A stretch of DNA of 64,000 nt from Stutzerimonas azotifigens. GTDB taxonomy: Bacteria; Pseudomonadota; Gammaproteobacteria; Pseudomonadales; Pseudomonadaceae. How positions within the stretch are numbered: position 1 is the stretch's first letter; each line of letters starts with the position of its first letter. The stretch spans positions 310,001 to 374,000 of the forward strand of contig NZ_JAAMRF010000003.1 in NCBI RefSeq assembly GCF_013522725.1, read 5' to 3'. Under the pieces are notes generated by a model. It was not told where the DNA came from, searched no databases, and was given only the letters and a program-made list of their open reading frames with translations. The position numbers and the translations under genes are program-made. Below, piece by piece: positions 31,234 to 40,801 of this stretch.

Positions 31234-32721
31234 ATGAAGCTGATCGTCAAGGTTTTCCCTGAAATCACCATCAAGAGCCGGCCGGTTCGCAAGCGGTTCA
31301 TTCGCCAGCTGGCGAAGAACATCCGTGCCGTGCTGCGTGATCTGGATCCCGAGCTCTCGGTGGAAGGGGTGTGGGACAACCTCGAGGTGGAGACCAGCGT
31401 CACCGAGCCCAGGACGTTGCGCGAGATGATCGAGCGGCTGCGCTGCACGCCGGGCATCGGCCACTTCCTGGAAGTGCACGAGTACCCGCTGGGCGATCTC
31501 GACGACATCGTGGAAAAGTGCAAGGCGCACTACGCCGACCGCCTGCCGGGCAAGATCTTCGCGGTGCGCTGCAAGCGCGCCGGCAAGCACACGTTCAGCT
31601 CGATGGACGTCGAGCGGCACGTCGGCAGCCAGTTGCGCCAGCAGTGCGGGGCCGCGGGCATCTCGCTCAAGGATCCCGAAATCCAGGTGCGCATGGAAAT
31701 CCGCGACCAGCGCCTGTTCGTCGTCCACCAGCAGCACGACAGCGTAGGTGGCTATCCACTGGGCGCGCTGGAGCAAACGCTGGTGCTGATGTCCGGCGGC
31801 TTCGACTCGACCGTGGCGGCCTACCAGATGATGAGCCGCGGGCTGCTGACCCATTTCTGTTTCTTCAACCTCGGCGGGCGCGCCCATGAGCTGGGCGTGA
31901 TGGAAGTGGCCCACTATCTCTGGAAGAAGTTCGGCAGCTCCCACCGCGTGCTGTTTATCAGCGTGCCGTTCGAGGAAGTGGTCGGCGAGATTCTCGAGAA
32001 AGTCGATAACAGCCAGATGGGCGTGGTGCTCAAGCGCATGATGCTGCGCGCCTCGACGCAGATTGCCGAACGGCTGCAGATCGATGCGCTGGTCACCGGC
32101 GAGGCGATTTCCCAGGTCTCCAGCCAGACGCTGCCGAATCTCTCGGTAATCGATTCGGCGACCGACATGTTGGTGCTGCGTCCGCTGATCGCCAGCCACA
32201 AGCAGGACATCATCGACACCGCGACCGCCATCGGCACGGCCGATTTCGCCCGGCACATGCCCGAGTACTGCGGGGTCATCTCGGTCAATCCGACCACCCG
32301 CGCCAAGCGGGCTCGCATCGAATACGAAGAAAAGCAGTTCGACATGGCGATTCTTGAGCGCGCGCTGGAAAACGCTCGCCAGGTGCCCATCGATCGGGTG
32401 ATCGACGAACTGGGCAAGGACCTGCCGATCGAGGAAGTGCGCGAAGCGCTTCCCGGTCAGGTGATCCTCGACATCCGTCACCCCGACAGCGCCGAGGACG
32501 AACCTCTCCAGCTGTCGGGTATCGAAGTGCAACCGTTGCCCTTTTATGCGCTCAACAGCCGCTTCAAGGAGCTGGATGACAACCGCCAGTACCTGCTGTA
32601 CTGCGATAAAGGTGTCATGAGCCGCCTGCATGCTCATCACCTGGTGAGCGAGGGGCATCAGAACGTGCGGGTCTATCGACCTGCGAGCTCGAAGCCTGAA
32701 GCGGGAAGCTGGAAGTCATGA
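31234..32721 (+). CDS. thiI: ThiI, tRNA sulfurtransferase with rhodanese domain
   Basis: ThiI makes 4-thiouridine at position 8 of tRNA and, in this long form, can pass sulfur on for thiamine thiazole synthesis. The 495 residues comprise an N-terminal ferredoxin-like region, THUMP, a PP-loop ATPase ([12 protein letters not shown]) and a C-terminal rhodanese domain with the active cysteine in [10 protein letters not shown]. The normal protein ends around residue 484 at VRVYRPA. Here 11 extra residues, [11 protein letters not shown], are encoded by the left arm of a repeat that has displaced the stop codon. ATG 31234 has no Shine-Dalgarno but starts the family N-terminus. Confidence 0.96.
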   Translation: MKLIVKVFPEITIKSRPVRKRFIRQLAKNIRAVLRDLDPELSVEGVWDNLEVETSVTEPRTLREMIERLRCTPGIGHFLEVHEYPLGDLDDIVEKCKAHYADRLPGKIFAVRCKRAGKHTFSSMDVERHVGSQLRQQCGAAGISLKDPEIQVRMEIRDQRLFVVHQQHDSVGGYPLGALEQTLVLMSGGFDSTVAAYQMMSRGLLTHFCFFNLGGRAHELGVMEVAHYLWKKFGSSHRVLFISVPFEEVVGEILEKVDNSQMGVVLKRMMLRASTQIAERLQIDALVTGEAISQVSSQTLPNLSVIDSATDMLVLRPLIASHKQDIIDTATAIGTADFARHMPEYCGVISVNPTTRAKRARIEYEEKQFDMAILERALENARQVPIDRVIDELGKDLPIEEVREALPGQVILDIRHPDSAEDEPLQLSGIEVQPLPFYALNSRFKELDDNRQYLLYCDKGVMSRLHAHHLVSEGHQNVRVYRPASSKPEAGSWKS

Positions 32722-32829
32722 CCAACCGTCCTGCCAATTGCGTCATCATCCGCCGCAAGCAGCCCCCCGATGCTGGCCTTTGTATTTCTGCCTTTACTTC
32801 TAGCTTTCAGCTTCAAGCTTCCAGCTTTC
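32683..32829. repeat. Inverted repeat of 7-bp units between thiI and typA
   Basis: The left arm (32683-32716) and right arm (32796-32829) are inverted copies matching at about 27 of 34 positions. Each arm is built of 7-bp units of form NNRAAGC (for example TCGAAGC, CTGAAGC, GGGAAGC on the left; TGAAAGC, TGGAAGC, TTGAAGC read on the minus strand from the right). The 79-bp centre is not repetitive. The left arm lies in the thiI coding end; the right arm ends 16 bp before typA. Confidence 0.8.
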
Positions 32830-32845
32830 ATTTAGGAAACACACA

Positions 32846-34666
32846 GTGATCGAGAATCTACGCAACATCGCCATCATCGCCCACGTCGACCATGGCAAGA
32901 CCACCCTCGTCGACAAGCTCCTGCGCCTGTCCGGCACCCTGGACCGCAAGGAACTGGAAAACGAGCGGGTGATGGACTCCAACGACCAGGAAAAGGAACG
33001 CGGCATCACCATCCTGGCGAAGAACACCGCGCTGAAGTGGCACGACTACAGCATCAACATCGTCGACACCCCCGGCCACGCCGACTTCGGCGGTGAAGTC
33101 GAGCGCGTGATGAGCATGGTCGACTCCGTGCTGCTGGTGGTTGACGCCCAAGATGGCCCGATGCCCCAGACCCGCTTCGTGACCCAGAAGGCGTTCAAGG
33201 CCGGCCTGCGTCCCATCGTTGTGGTGAACAAGATCGACCGTCCGGGCGCGCGTCCTGACTGGGTCATCGACCAGATGTTTGACCTGTTCGACAACCTCGG
33301 CGCCACCGACGAGCAGCTGGACTTCCCGATCGTCTACGCCAGTGCCCTGAACGGCATCGCCGGCATGGACCACGAGAAGATGGACGACAACATGGATGCC
33401 CTGTTCCAGGCCATCGTCGACTTTGTCCCGGCGCCGGTCGTCGATGCGTCCGGTCCTTTCCAGATGCAAATCTCGCAGCTCGATTACAACAGCTTCCTCG
33501 GCGTGATCGGCATCGGTCGCATCGCCCGCGGCACCATCAAGGCCAACAGCCCTGTCACTGCCATCGGCGCCGATGGCAAGAAGCGCAACGGCCGTATCCT
33601 CAAGATCATGGGCCACTCCGGCCTACAGCGCGTCGAAGTGCAGGAAGCCGAAGCGGGCGACATCGTCTGCGTTTCCGGCATGGACGAGCTCTACATCTCT
33701 GACACCCTGTGTGACCAGAACAACGTCGAAGCGCTGCCGCCGCTGACCGTTGACCAGCCAACCGTGAGCATGACCTTCCAGGTCAATGACTCGCCGTTCG
33801 CTGGCAAGGAAGGCAAGTTCGTCACCAGCCGTAACATCAAGGACCGTCTGGAGAAAGAACTGCTGCACAACGTCGCCCTGCGCGTCGAGCCGGGCGATAG
33901 CCCAGAGAAGTTCAAGGTTTCCGGTCGTGGCGAACTGCACCTCTCGGTACTGATCGAAACCATGCGCCGTGAAGGCTTCGAGCTGGCCGTGGGCCGGCCG
34001 GAAGTGGTGATCATCGAGAACGAGGCCGGCGAGAAGCAGGAGCCGTACGAGAACGTCACCATCGACATCGAGGAACAGCACCAGGGTCCGGTGATGGAGC
34101 AGATGGGCCTGCGTAAAGGTGATCTGAGCAATATGGTCCCCGATGGCAAGGGTCGTGTGCGTCTGGAGTACACCATTCCGGCGCGTGGCCTGATCGGCTT
34201 CCGCAACAACTTCCTGACCATGACTTCGGGCTCGGGCATCCTGACCTCGACCTTCAGCCACTATGGCCCGATCAAGGCCGGCGAAGTGACCAACCGCCAG
34301 AACGGAGTGCTGGTCTCGATGGCCACCGGCACCGCGCTGACCTACTCGCTGGAAACCCTGCAGGCGCGCGGCAAGCTGTTCCTGGCCCCAGGCGACGAGA
34401 TCTACGAAGGCCAGCTGTGTGGTATCAACAGCCGTGATAACGACCTGGTGCTCAACCCCACCAAGGGCAAGAAGCTCGACAACATGCGTGCATCGGGCAA
34501 AGACGAAGTCATCGCCCTGGTGCCGCCGATCAAGTTCACCCTCGAGCAGGCGCTGGAATTCATTGCCGACGACGAGCTGGTGGAAGTGACGCCTAAGTCG
34601 ATCCGTCTGCGTAAGAAGTACCTCAACGAGAACGACCGCAAGCGCTACGAGCGCGCGAAGGTCTGA
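32846..34666 (+). CDS. typA: TypA/BipA ribosome-associated GTPase
   Basis: The 606-residue protein is full length for BipA, a translational GTPase that aids ribosome assembly and stress or cold adaptation. The G domain has [16 protein letters not shown] and NKIDRPGA. It is followed by EF-G-like domains II, III and V and the BipA-specific C-terminus ([19 protein letters not shown]). It starts at GTG 32846 behind TAGGAAACACACA. The leader comes straight out of the right arm of the inverted repeat, which could affect initiation. Confidence 0.97.
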   Translation: MIENLRNIAIIAHVDHGKTTLVDKLLRLSGTLDRKELENERVMDSNDQEKERGITILAKNTALKWHDYSINIVDTPGHADFGGEVERVMSMVDSVLLVVDAQDGPMPQTRFVTQKAFKAGLRPIVVVNKIDRPGARPDWVIDQMFDLFDNLGATDEQLDFPIVYASALNGIAGMDHEKMDDNMDALFQAIVDFVPAPVVDASGPFQMQISQLDYNSFLGVIGIGRIARGTIKANSPVTAIGADGKKRNGRILKIMGHSGLQRVEVQEAEAGDIVCVSGMDELYISDTLCDQNNVEALPPLTVDQPTVSMTFQVNDSPFAGKEGKFVTSRNIKDRLEKELLHNVALRVEPGDSPEKFKVSGRGELHLSVLIETMRREGFELAVGRPEVVIIENEAGEKQEPYENVTIDIEEQHQGPVMEQMGLRKGDLSNMVPDGKGRVRLEYTIPARGLIGFRNNFLTMTSGSGILTSTFSHYGPIKAGEVTNRQNGVLVSMATGTALTYSLETLQARGKLFLAPGDEIYEGQLCGINSRDNDLVLNPTKGKKLDNMRASGKDEVIALVPPIKFTLEQALEFIADDELVEVTPKSIRLRKKYLNENDRKRYERAKV

Positions 34667-35137
34667 TCGACTGGTGAAATGAACAAAGGCGCCCCTCGGG
34701 CGCCTTTTTCATGTCCGGAGAAATGCTGTTCACTCTCATGGAGGTGAGGTAGAAAGCTCTACGCGCGATAGCCTGACCGGGTTGTCCAGCCTTGATGAGG
34801 TGGCTGAGCATGAGCTCCGCCCCCATCACTCCGGAGGGCGAGGGCGTAGGTATCTAGACGATCACCGCGAATTTTTCGGCAGCCCGACCAGCCAATCGCC
34901 TGTCGGAAGGTGCCGACGACATCCAAATACGCAGTCCCTTCGTCTGCCACTCGCGGCCTTGACCGCGATCTCAAAGCGCTCTCTTCCAATAGTTCCCCAG
35001 GCGTCCCGAGCCAATTTCTGAAAATGTGATTCGTTTGGCGCTGCGGGGCGGCTAAGCCGATGCTCGGCCGTTGCTGCCATCGCGGCATATCGCCATCATT
35101 GCGCCCTTCTCGAATGCCAAACCAAGGACTGGTTGCG
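34667..35137. other. Accessory intergenic region after typA
   Basis: After the typA terminator there are about 430 bp with no plus-strand gene. Reading frames are open on the minus strand (about 34760-35080) but lack a good start, ribosome site or recognisable domain. Codon use is unlike the neighbouring housekeeping genes, so this is probably a remnant or foreign DNA. A weak AAGGA at about 35123 precedes the next gene. Confidence 0.5.
34688..34709 (+). terminator. Rho-independent terminator of typA
   Basis: GGCGCCC and GGGCGCC form a perfect stem with a 3-base loop, followed by five T residues. It begins 22 bp after the stop. Confidence 0.93.
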
Positions 35138-36217
35138 ATGCGCAAGCTGATGTTCGCTGCGGTGCTGTTTTCGTTGTCCGAGGCCGTCTCTGGCCAGGTC
35201 GCTCCCGGCACGTTGCCGTCGCCCGGTGAGCGTGACCTCATCCGCGATCGCCAGGAGCGTCTGCTCGAAGAGCAGCGTCGGCGTCTCGAGGAATTGCAGC
35301 AGTTGCCGGGCCGCGAACTGCAGCTGGAGCCGACGCAGGCGGTCGAGGACGAGCGCTGCTTCGAGATCTCCACCATCCGCCTCCAGGGCGCCACCCGTCT
35401 CTCCGACGCGCAACAGGCGTCGCTGCTGGCTCCGTTCAGCGGCCAGTGCCTGGGGGCTAACCAGCTCAACGCCCTGCTCAAGGCCGTCACCCAGTTCTAC
35501 ATCGACCAGGGCCATGTCACCTCCCGCGCCTACTTGCCGCAGCAGGACATGTCCGATGGCGAGCTGGAGGTGCTGGTTGTCGAAGGCGCTCTGGAAGGGC
35601 TCGATTCATCGGCCATCGCCAGTGATCGCGAACTGGCCATGGCCTTTCCCGGCCGCACCGGCCAGATCGTCAACCTGCGTGAGCTGGAGCAACTGGTCGA
35701 CCAGCTCAACCGTTTGCCGTCCCGTCCGGCGCAACTCGAGCTGCTGCCCGGGGATGAGGTAGGCGGCAGCCGTGTACAGTTGCAGGGCGAGCCACTCAAG
35801 CCCTGGCGGGTGAGCTTCAACCGTCACAACAATGGCGAGAAAAGCACCGGCGAGCAGCAGTGGGGGCTCGGTCTGGACTGGGACAGCCCGCTGGGCCTGG
35901 CCGACCAGCTGAGCCTGCGCGCCGGTGGCGATGCGGTCAGCGACCAGCATCGTCATTCGGCCAACCAGGGGCTGTTCTACACCCTTCCTTATGGCTGGTG
36001 GACCTTCAGCTACGGCTACAACCAGAGCTACTACCGTACCCAGAGCGACGGAGGCGGTTTCGTCTTCGAACTCGATGGCGAGAGCAAGAGCCACCAGCTG
36101 GGCGCCGAGCGCGTCCTGCACCGCGACAGCCTGAGCAAGACCGTGACAGCGGTATTCGGGCCCGGCTGCTGTACGGCGCCCATGACGACCTGCCCGACGA
36201 TCATGCCATCGATCTAG
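35138..36217 (+). pseudogene. Truncated TpsB (ShlB/FhaC-type) outer-membrane transporter
   Basis: The first ~335 residues match a two-partner-secretion transporter. They have a signal peptide (MRKLMFAAVLFSLSEAVSGQ) and a charged helix with DRQERLLEEQRRRLEELQQ. POTRA domain 1 includes CFEISTIRLQGATRLS, POTRA 2 follows, and the first strands of the barrel end at HRDSLSKT. A full member needs about 550 residues with 16 strands; here the barrel stops after a few. The last ~24 residues are an out-of-frame reading of amidohydrolase DNA. The gene is thus a deletion remnant and cannot form a pore. No TpsA exoprotein gene is nearby. Confidence 0.85.
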
Positions 36218-37032
36218 AGCACCTGGCCCGGGTCGCGGCGGACTGGCCCGAGGGGCGGGTTTCGCTGGGCCTCGGCTGGCGCGGCGTTGGCAGCGGGGAC
36301 GATGCGGGCGTTCTGGCGGTCGGTCGGCAGGAGATCGAGGCGGCGCGGCAACTGGGGCTGCCGGTCTCGGTGCATTCCGGCGGGGCGCGCAACGGGGCGC
36401 TGGTGGCAAGTGGCCTGCTGGGGCCGGATGTGCAGATCGTGCATGCCACCGGGGCGACGCGTGAACAGCTCGAGGCGTTCCGCCAGGCCGGTGCCTCGCT
36501 GTCGCTGACGCCGATCACCGAGCAGCGCGTCGGCTATGGCCTCACGCACCTGAGTGATTACGAGGCGGTTGGGCTCATCGGCCTGGGCATCGACGGACCG
36601 GCCCTGGCCGGCACCGCCGACCTGTTCGCCAACATGCGCCTGCTGGCGCTGACCGAGTCCGGGGCGCAGCGCTCCGAAACGGCGGTCGAACCGCGTCGCA
36701 TCCTCGAGCTGGCGACGCTGGAAGCGGCCCGTTCCCTGGGGCTGGAGGACGAGATCGGTTCGATCACCCCAGGCAAGCGTGCCGACCTCATTCTGCTCGA
36801 CCTCGATGCGCTCAACCTGGCGCGGCCCGGCGATACCGATCCCGCGGCGCTAGTGGTCTATTCGGCGACGCCGGCCAACGTCGATACGGTGATCGTCGAT
36901 GGCATCGTCCGCAAGCGCGACGGTCGCCTGCTCGACCTGGACGTCCCGGGCCTGCTCGACGAGGTGCGCGGCTCGCTGGACGCCCTGCTCGAGCGTGCCG
37001 GAGGGCTGCCAGAGGTACCGGATGGGGCCTGA
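36162..37032 (+). pseudogene. 3' part of an amidohydrolase gene
   Basis: A different frame from the TpsB remnant encodes ~290 residues of the C-terminal half of a cytosine-deaminase-like amidohydrolase. Visible are LPVSVHSGG, VQIVHATGA, the GIDGPALAGTADLF segment (usual place of the metal-binding Asp) and the closing GSITPGKRADLILLDLD. The N-terminal part with the HxH metal ligands is missing, and there is no proper start. It is joined to the TpsB fragment near 36145-36165, so one deletion seems to have removed the end of one gene and the beginning of the other. Confidence 0.82.
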
Positions 37033-37136
37033 GCAGCGTGGTGTGTCGTCGTTCGGCTGATTCGCGGCGGTCAAGACTAGGCGTCCCCGACCGCTTTCAC
37101 GGGGCGCCCGCGATGGAGAGCGTCCGTGATCCGGAT

Positions 37137-38024
37137 TCAAGCCCTGCCCGGTATCGACATCACCCAGTCTCGGATCGCCAGGATCGTAGGGTCGCTTGCC
37201 CGGCTTTCCGGATAGACCAGGTAGAACGGCTTGCCCTCGATCGTGGGGCCGAAGGGTTGCACCAATCGTCCTTGATCCAGCTCGTCCTGGATCAGCTGGC
37301 GGCTCATCAGCGCAACGCCTTGCCCGCCGACGGCAGCCGAGATGGCGTGGGTTTCGTCGGAAAACACCAGTCCGGCCGTCACGTCCAGGTCCGGTACCTT
37401 CGCCAGCTTTTGCCAGGTGGCCCATTCCAGCGGGGACGAAACGGCATCGTTGTTGCGAAAGTGGATCAGCGGATGGGCCGGTAGTTGCGCCACATCGGTC
37501 AGCCCCAGCAGTGGGCTGCAGGTCGGGATGAAGGTGTTATCGAATAGCTTCTCGGCCACCAGACCCGGCCAGCGACCGTCGCCGTAGCGGATGGCCAGGT
37601 CGGCGGTCACCCCGTCCAGCGCGACCGGCTCGTGGGAGGCGTGGAAGCGCAGGTCGATTTCGGGATGGCTCTCGCGCAGCAGGCAAACCCAACAGAGCAG
37701 CCAGCGCACGGCGACCGCCGGGGTGGTCGACAGCGTGGCCGCCTGCCGGGGCGGTGCCGCCTTCAGGCGCTCGACCACAGTCCCGATGCTGTCGAATGCC
37801 GACTCCAGTACCTGCTGCAGCTCCCGTCCCTGGGGCGTTAGCTCCAGTTTGCGGGGCCTGCGTACGAAGAGCGCAATGCCCAGCGTCGTTTCCAGGCCCT
37901 TTATCTGGTGGCTGATGGCGGTGGCCGTGACGGAAAGCTCCTGTGCCGCCTGCTTGGCGCTTTCATGGCGCGCCGCCGCCTCGAAGGCGCGCAGGGCGGA
38001 GAGGGAGGGGAGCTGACGTTTCAT
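37137..38024 (-). CDS. LysR-family regulator (GcvA-like)
   Basis: The 295-residue protein has an N-terminal winged helix-turn-helix (LSALRAFEAAARHESAKQA, then ATAISHQIKGLETTLG). A ~200-residue periplasmic-binding-like effector domain follows. The pattern of the DNA-binding helix fits the GcvA group. ATG 38024 gives the family start MKRQLPSLSALRAFE; the frame is open for 81 more codons but through the divergent gene's promoter. It probably controls the azoreductase gene on the other strand, 121 bp away. Confidence 0.93.
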   Translation of the reverse strand: MKRQLPSLSALRAFEAAARHESAKQAAQELSVTATAISHQIKGLETTLGIALFVRRPRKLELTPQGRELQQVLESAFDSIGTVVERLKAAPPRQAATLSTTPAVAVRWLLCWVCLLRESHPEIDLRFHASHEPVALDGVTADLAIRYGDGRWPGLVAEKLFDNTFIPTCSPLLGLTDVAQLPAHPLIHFRNNDAVSSPLEWATWQKLAKVPDLDVTAGLVFSDETHAISAAVGGQGVALMSRQLIQDELDQGRLVQPFGPTIEGKPFYLVYPESRASDPTILAIRDWVMSIPGRA

Positions 38025-38118
38025 GAATGAAAAGAAGTCATCTGTGTGGGCTAGAAAAGATCGTTTGTCCGCCATCAATGCGGGTCGATAGCCTGAGTAT
38101 GTCGTCATTTCAGATGAG

Positions 38119-38129
38119 TTCAACTTGAA
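38119..38129. promoter_or_regulatory. Palindrome upstream of azoR, possible LysR operator
   Basis: TTCAACTTGAA is a perfect 5-1-5 palindrome, 16 bp before the azoR start and just ahead of its ribosome site. It could bind the divergent LysR regulator, but it does not fit the T-N11-A form well. Confidence 0.3.
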
Positions 38130-38145
38130 ACTGAGGAGATACGCC

Positions 38146-38847
38146 ATGCTTCGTATTCTGCACATCGACGCCAGCGCTCGCCCTGGCCTTGCCGGAACCG
38201 ATGAACACGGGTCGCACAGCCGCAGGCTCACCCGACGGTTCGTAGACCGGTGGCTATCCGCCCGCACGCAGGACGCCGTTACCTACCGGGACATCGGCCA
38301 GAAACCGCCTTCATTCATCAATCATGACTGGATCGCCGCCAGCTTTACGCCCGTAGAACGACGGTTGCCCTGGATGAAGCAGGCCTTGGCCGAGAGCGAC
38401 CAACTGGTCGACGAGTTGATCGCCGCCGACGTCCTGGTGATCGGTGCGCCGCTCTACAACTTCGGCATGCCTGCTGCGCTCAAGGCATGGGTCGACCAGG
38501 TGGTTCGCCCCGGAAGGACGGTGGACGTCAACGAGAGCCGACCAACCGACCCGTACGTTCCCAGGCTGGCGGACCGGCCCCGGCACGCTGTGATTCTCGC
38601 GGCCAGGGGCGGCGTCGGCTTCGGGCCCGGCGGCCCCATGGCGCACATGAATCACCTGGAGCCGAACCTGATCACGGCGCTCGAATTCATCGGCATCACC
38701 CGGTTCCACCGCATCGCGATCGAAGGCCAGGAGATCGGGGGCGAGGTGCTGGCCCGCTCCATCGACGAGGGGCTGCAGCACGTCGACAGGTTGGTCGATG
38801 AGCTTCAGGCGGTGCTGCAAACCCGTCCTCAACGCCAGCCGGCCTAG
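38146..38847 (+). CDS. FMN-dependent NADH azoreductase / quinone reductase family
   Basis: The 233-residue flavodoxin-fold protein starts MLRILHIDASARPGLAGTDE and carries the FMN-binding segments GAPLYNFGMPAALKAWVDQV and ARGGVGFGPGG. AzoR-family enzymes reduce quinones and azo dyes with NADH in two-electron steps and protect against thiol or quinone stress. GAGGAG at 38132-38137 supports ATG 38146. It faces the LysR gene, the common regulator-enzyme arrangement. Confidence 0.93.
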   Translation: MLRILHIDASARPGLAGTDEHGSHSRRLTRRFVDRWLSARTQDAVTYRDIGQKPPSFINHDWIAASFTPVERRLPWMKQALAESDQLVDELIAADVLVIGAPLYNFGMPAALKAWVDQVVRPGRTVDVNESRPTDPYVPRLADRPRHAVILAARGGVGFGPGGPMAHMNHLEPNLITALEFIGITRFHRIAIEGQEIGGEVLARSIDEGLQHVDRLVDELQAVLQTRPQRQPA

Positions 38848-38960
38848 GCGGGCAGGCCGCTGTCACCGGCAGGAGGTTGCGGTCGCGGCGGCCGATGGCC
38901 AGGCAGGGCCGCACGCTTCTCGTCACGCCAGTGGCGTGCATCAATCCGCTCTTCGCACCC

Positions 38961-39410
38961 TTACTCGCGCACCCAGGTTTGCGTGCGTCCCAGCGCTTCG
39001 ACGCCGATGTAGCCGCGCATCTCCAGTTTCTGGCCGCCGTCGAGCAGGGTGATCTTGGACCGGTAGGTCTTGCCCTTGGACGGGTCGAGTATCTCACCGC
39101 CACTCCATACGTTGTCACCGGCCGGCTTCAGGCCCCAGAGGATGGTCATGCCGGTGATCGGCTGGTCTTTGCGTTCGCCGGAGCAGGCCGTGCAGACGGG
39201 GTTGGGGCCGTGGTCCGACTGCAGGATCTCCGCTACCTTGCCGGTCAGCGTGCCGTCGGCGGATTCTTCGATCGTCACGATCGACTTGGGCTTGCCGGTT
39301 TCGTCATCGATGGTCTGCCAGCGCCCGACGGGCGATTCGGCCGCCGATGCGGCGAGCGAAGTGACGGTCAGGGGCAATGCAAGCAGCAGCGCGGTCAGCA
39401 GCGAGCGCAT
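38961..39410 (-). CDS. DUF2147 periplasmic protein
   Basis: The 149-residue protein has a signal peptide (cleavage after ASAAE, about residue 24) and the DUF2147 pattern: PVGRWQTIDDETGKPKSIV near the start, CTACSGERKDQPITGM with paired cysteines, and GYIGVEALGRTQTW at the end. It is a small secreted beta-barrel-like protein whose function is not known. AGGAGAACCCC before ATG 39410 (minus strand) is a strong ribosome site. It is monocistronic. Confidence 0.93.
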   Translation of the reverse strand: MRSLLTALLLALPLTVTSLAASAAESPVGRWQTIDDETGKPKSIVTIEESADGTLTGKVAEILQSDHGPNPVCTACSGERKDQPITGMTILWGLKPAGDNVWSGGEILDPSKGKTYRSKITLLDGGQKLEMRGYIGVEALGRTQTWVRE

Positions 39411-39517
39411 GGGGTTCTCCTCGTGATGGAACGATTCGCCAGACTCTAACCGATCCGCCGGCTCGGGTGCGCCGCCAACCCACCTGATGCACGGCGCGCG
39501 GGCCGCGGGCGACGCTG

Positions 39518-40456
39518 TCACACCCGGATGTCGCCCAGCGCCCGCACCTCGGCCTCGATGCGCGTGCCGGTGGCGCGTTCTTCGTTGGAGAAGCCGTCGT
39601 AGTCGGACAGCGCGCCGAAGTCGATGCCGGTGAGGCGCTCGATCTGCAGCACGCTGCGCTGGTAGGTCCGGAAGCGACCGAACAGGGCGGTGAGGCGGTC
39701 GAGCTCGCCGGACTGGTCGATCATGTAGGCGGTGGCGGAAGGTCTGCCGTCGTCGCCGAGAAAGGCGACCACTTTCCAGAACGCGCTGGGTATCGGGACA
39801 CCACGGTAGAGCCGGTCGTCTTCGCCGAAGATCGGGCCGCTGAAGACCGTGGCGCGCGCCTGCCAGCGGCGGGTGTTGTCGAGCAGGTAGTTTTCCAGGT
39901 CCAGCCAGTTCTTCTGATTGAAGCCGGCCATCTGGGGTGCGCAGTTGGTGAAGTGGAAGGTGTCGGCGTTGGCCTGTTCGGCCAGCGGACCCCAGTTCGG
40001 GTCCTGGCGCCGCACCAGATGCCCGCGGTCGAGCAGGTTGTCCGCATATAGAAACTCGCCGATTTGAGCCTCCGAGGGGATGCGCCCGTCATAGGCCCAG
40101 CGATCCCTATTTCGTATCACCTCGACCAGCGAGCCGCCCTCGATGTTCACCCCGACGAACAGCGCCAGGCGTCGGCGCCTGGACATGGCGATGGAGAAGT
40201 GCGTGTAGTCGAGCCGGTCCTGCGCGTTGCCAGGAATCGGCAGGAGATCGTCCCGGTAGGGTTCGGCCAGGCCTGGCCAGGGCACTTGAAACGCGCCGAG
40301 GAAGTCCGCCCGGTAGCCGTCCCTGTTGGCCAGCGCTTCGGCCGGTGTGGTGCGTGGCGGGGCGAGTTCGGTTGTCGGCGCCAGGGCCGTTGGGTGGCCA
40401 AGCGGACGCAGATCGGCCAGGCGCGGGCGATGGTGCAACTGGGCGGGTTCGGTCAT
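39518..40456 (-). CDS. DNA/RNA non-specific endonuclease (DRGH nuclease)
   Basis: The 312-residue protein has the NUC/NucA catalytic motif DRGHLVRRQD near residue 142, where His is the general base. The matching FTNCAPQMAGFNQKNWLDLE segment supplies the metal-binding Asn. It would cut DNA and RNA with magnesium. Unlike secreted relatives it has no signal peptide; instead the first ~45 residues are proline- and alanine-rich and polar. It may be cytoplasmic, leave by another route, or be an effector. No immunity or secretion gene is seen beside it. GGAG precedes ATG 40456. Confidence 0.9.
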   Translation of the reverse strand: MTEPAQLHHRPRLADLRPLGHPTALAPTTELAPPRTTPAEALANRDGYRADFLGAFQVPWPGLAEPYRDDLLPIPGNAQDRLDYTHFSIAMSRRRRLALFVGVNIEGGSLVEVIRNRDRWAYDGRIPSEAQIGEFLYADNLLDRGHLVRRQDPNWGPLAEQANADTFHFTNCAPQMAGFNQKNWLDLENYLLDNTRRWQARATVFSGPIFGEDDRLYRGVPIPSAFWKVVAFLGDDGRPSATAYMIDQSGELDRLTALFGRFRTYQRSVLQIERLTGIDFGALSDYDGFSNEERATGTRIEAEVRALGDIRV

Positions 40457-40801
40457 AGGTGCTCCGGCTGCGGGGTGGCGTCTGCACGGGCAGGCCCGCG
40501 CAGACGTTCGATCCGACCGTAGCCGGGCTTCATGAACCTTTGAGGTGACGCTGTGCGATCAGGTACGTGCACGCGAATAGTCAAGGCAGTGTGCAGAACT
40601 CCGATCGGCTAAAGCCGGTAGCATCGCTGCAGTTTGACTCTGCGATCGACGACGGCTGGAGCGGGTTGAGGATGCCTTCTGCCTTGCCAACGTTATCTAT
40701 TTCGAATAGCCGTGCTGGCCGCTCACGGCTGTTCCGTGGGCTGCGCCAGCGCGTCTGTTCACGCCTGACGCACCGCATGTGCGCCCGATGCCCGTCGTTG
40801 G
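40457..40801. other. Intergenic region without a recognisable gene
   Basis: The 345 bp between the nuclease and the DUF2238 gene contain no ORF with coding character, no terminator-like hairpin I trust and no repeat. The left ~60 bp should hold the nuclease promoter. Confidence 0.5.

Noticed and set aside
31183-32658. Minus-strand frame (491 codons) opposite thiI
   Set aside because: Antisense shadow of a conserved gene, with no ribosome site and no motif.
38065-38078. TTGTCCGCCATCAA as an Anr/FNR box before azoR
   Set aside because: Only 8 of 10 fixed bases match, with one half-site broken, and the gene has no known anaerobic role.
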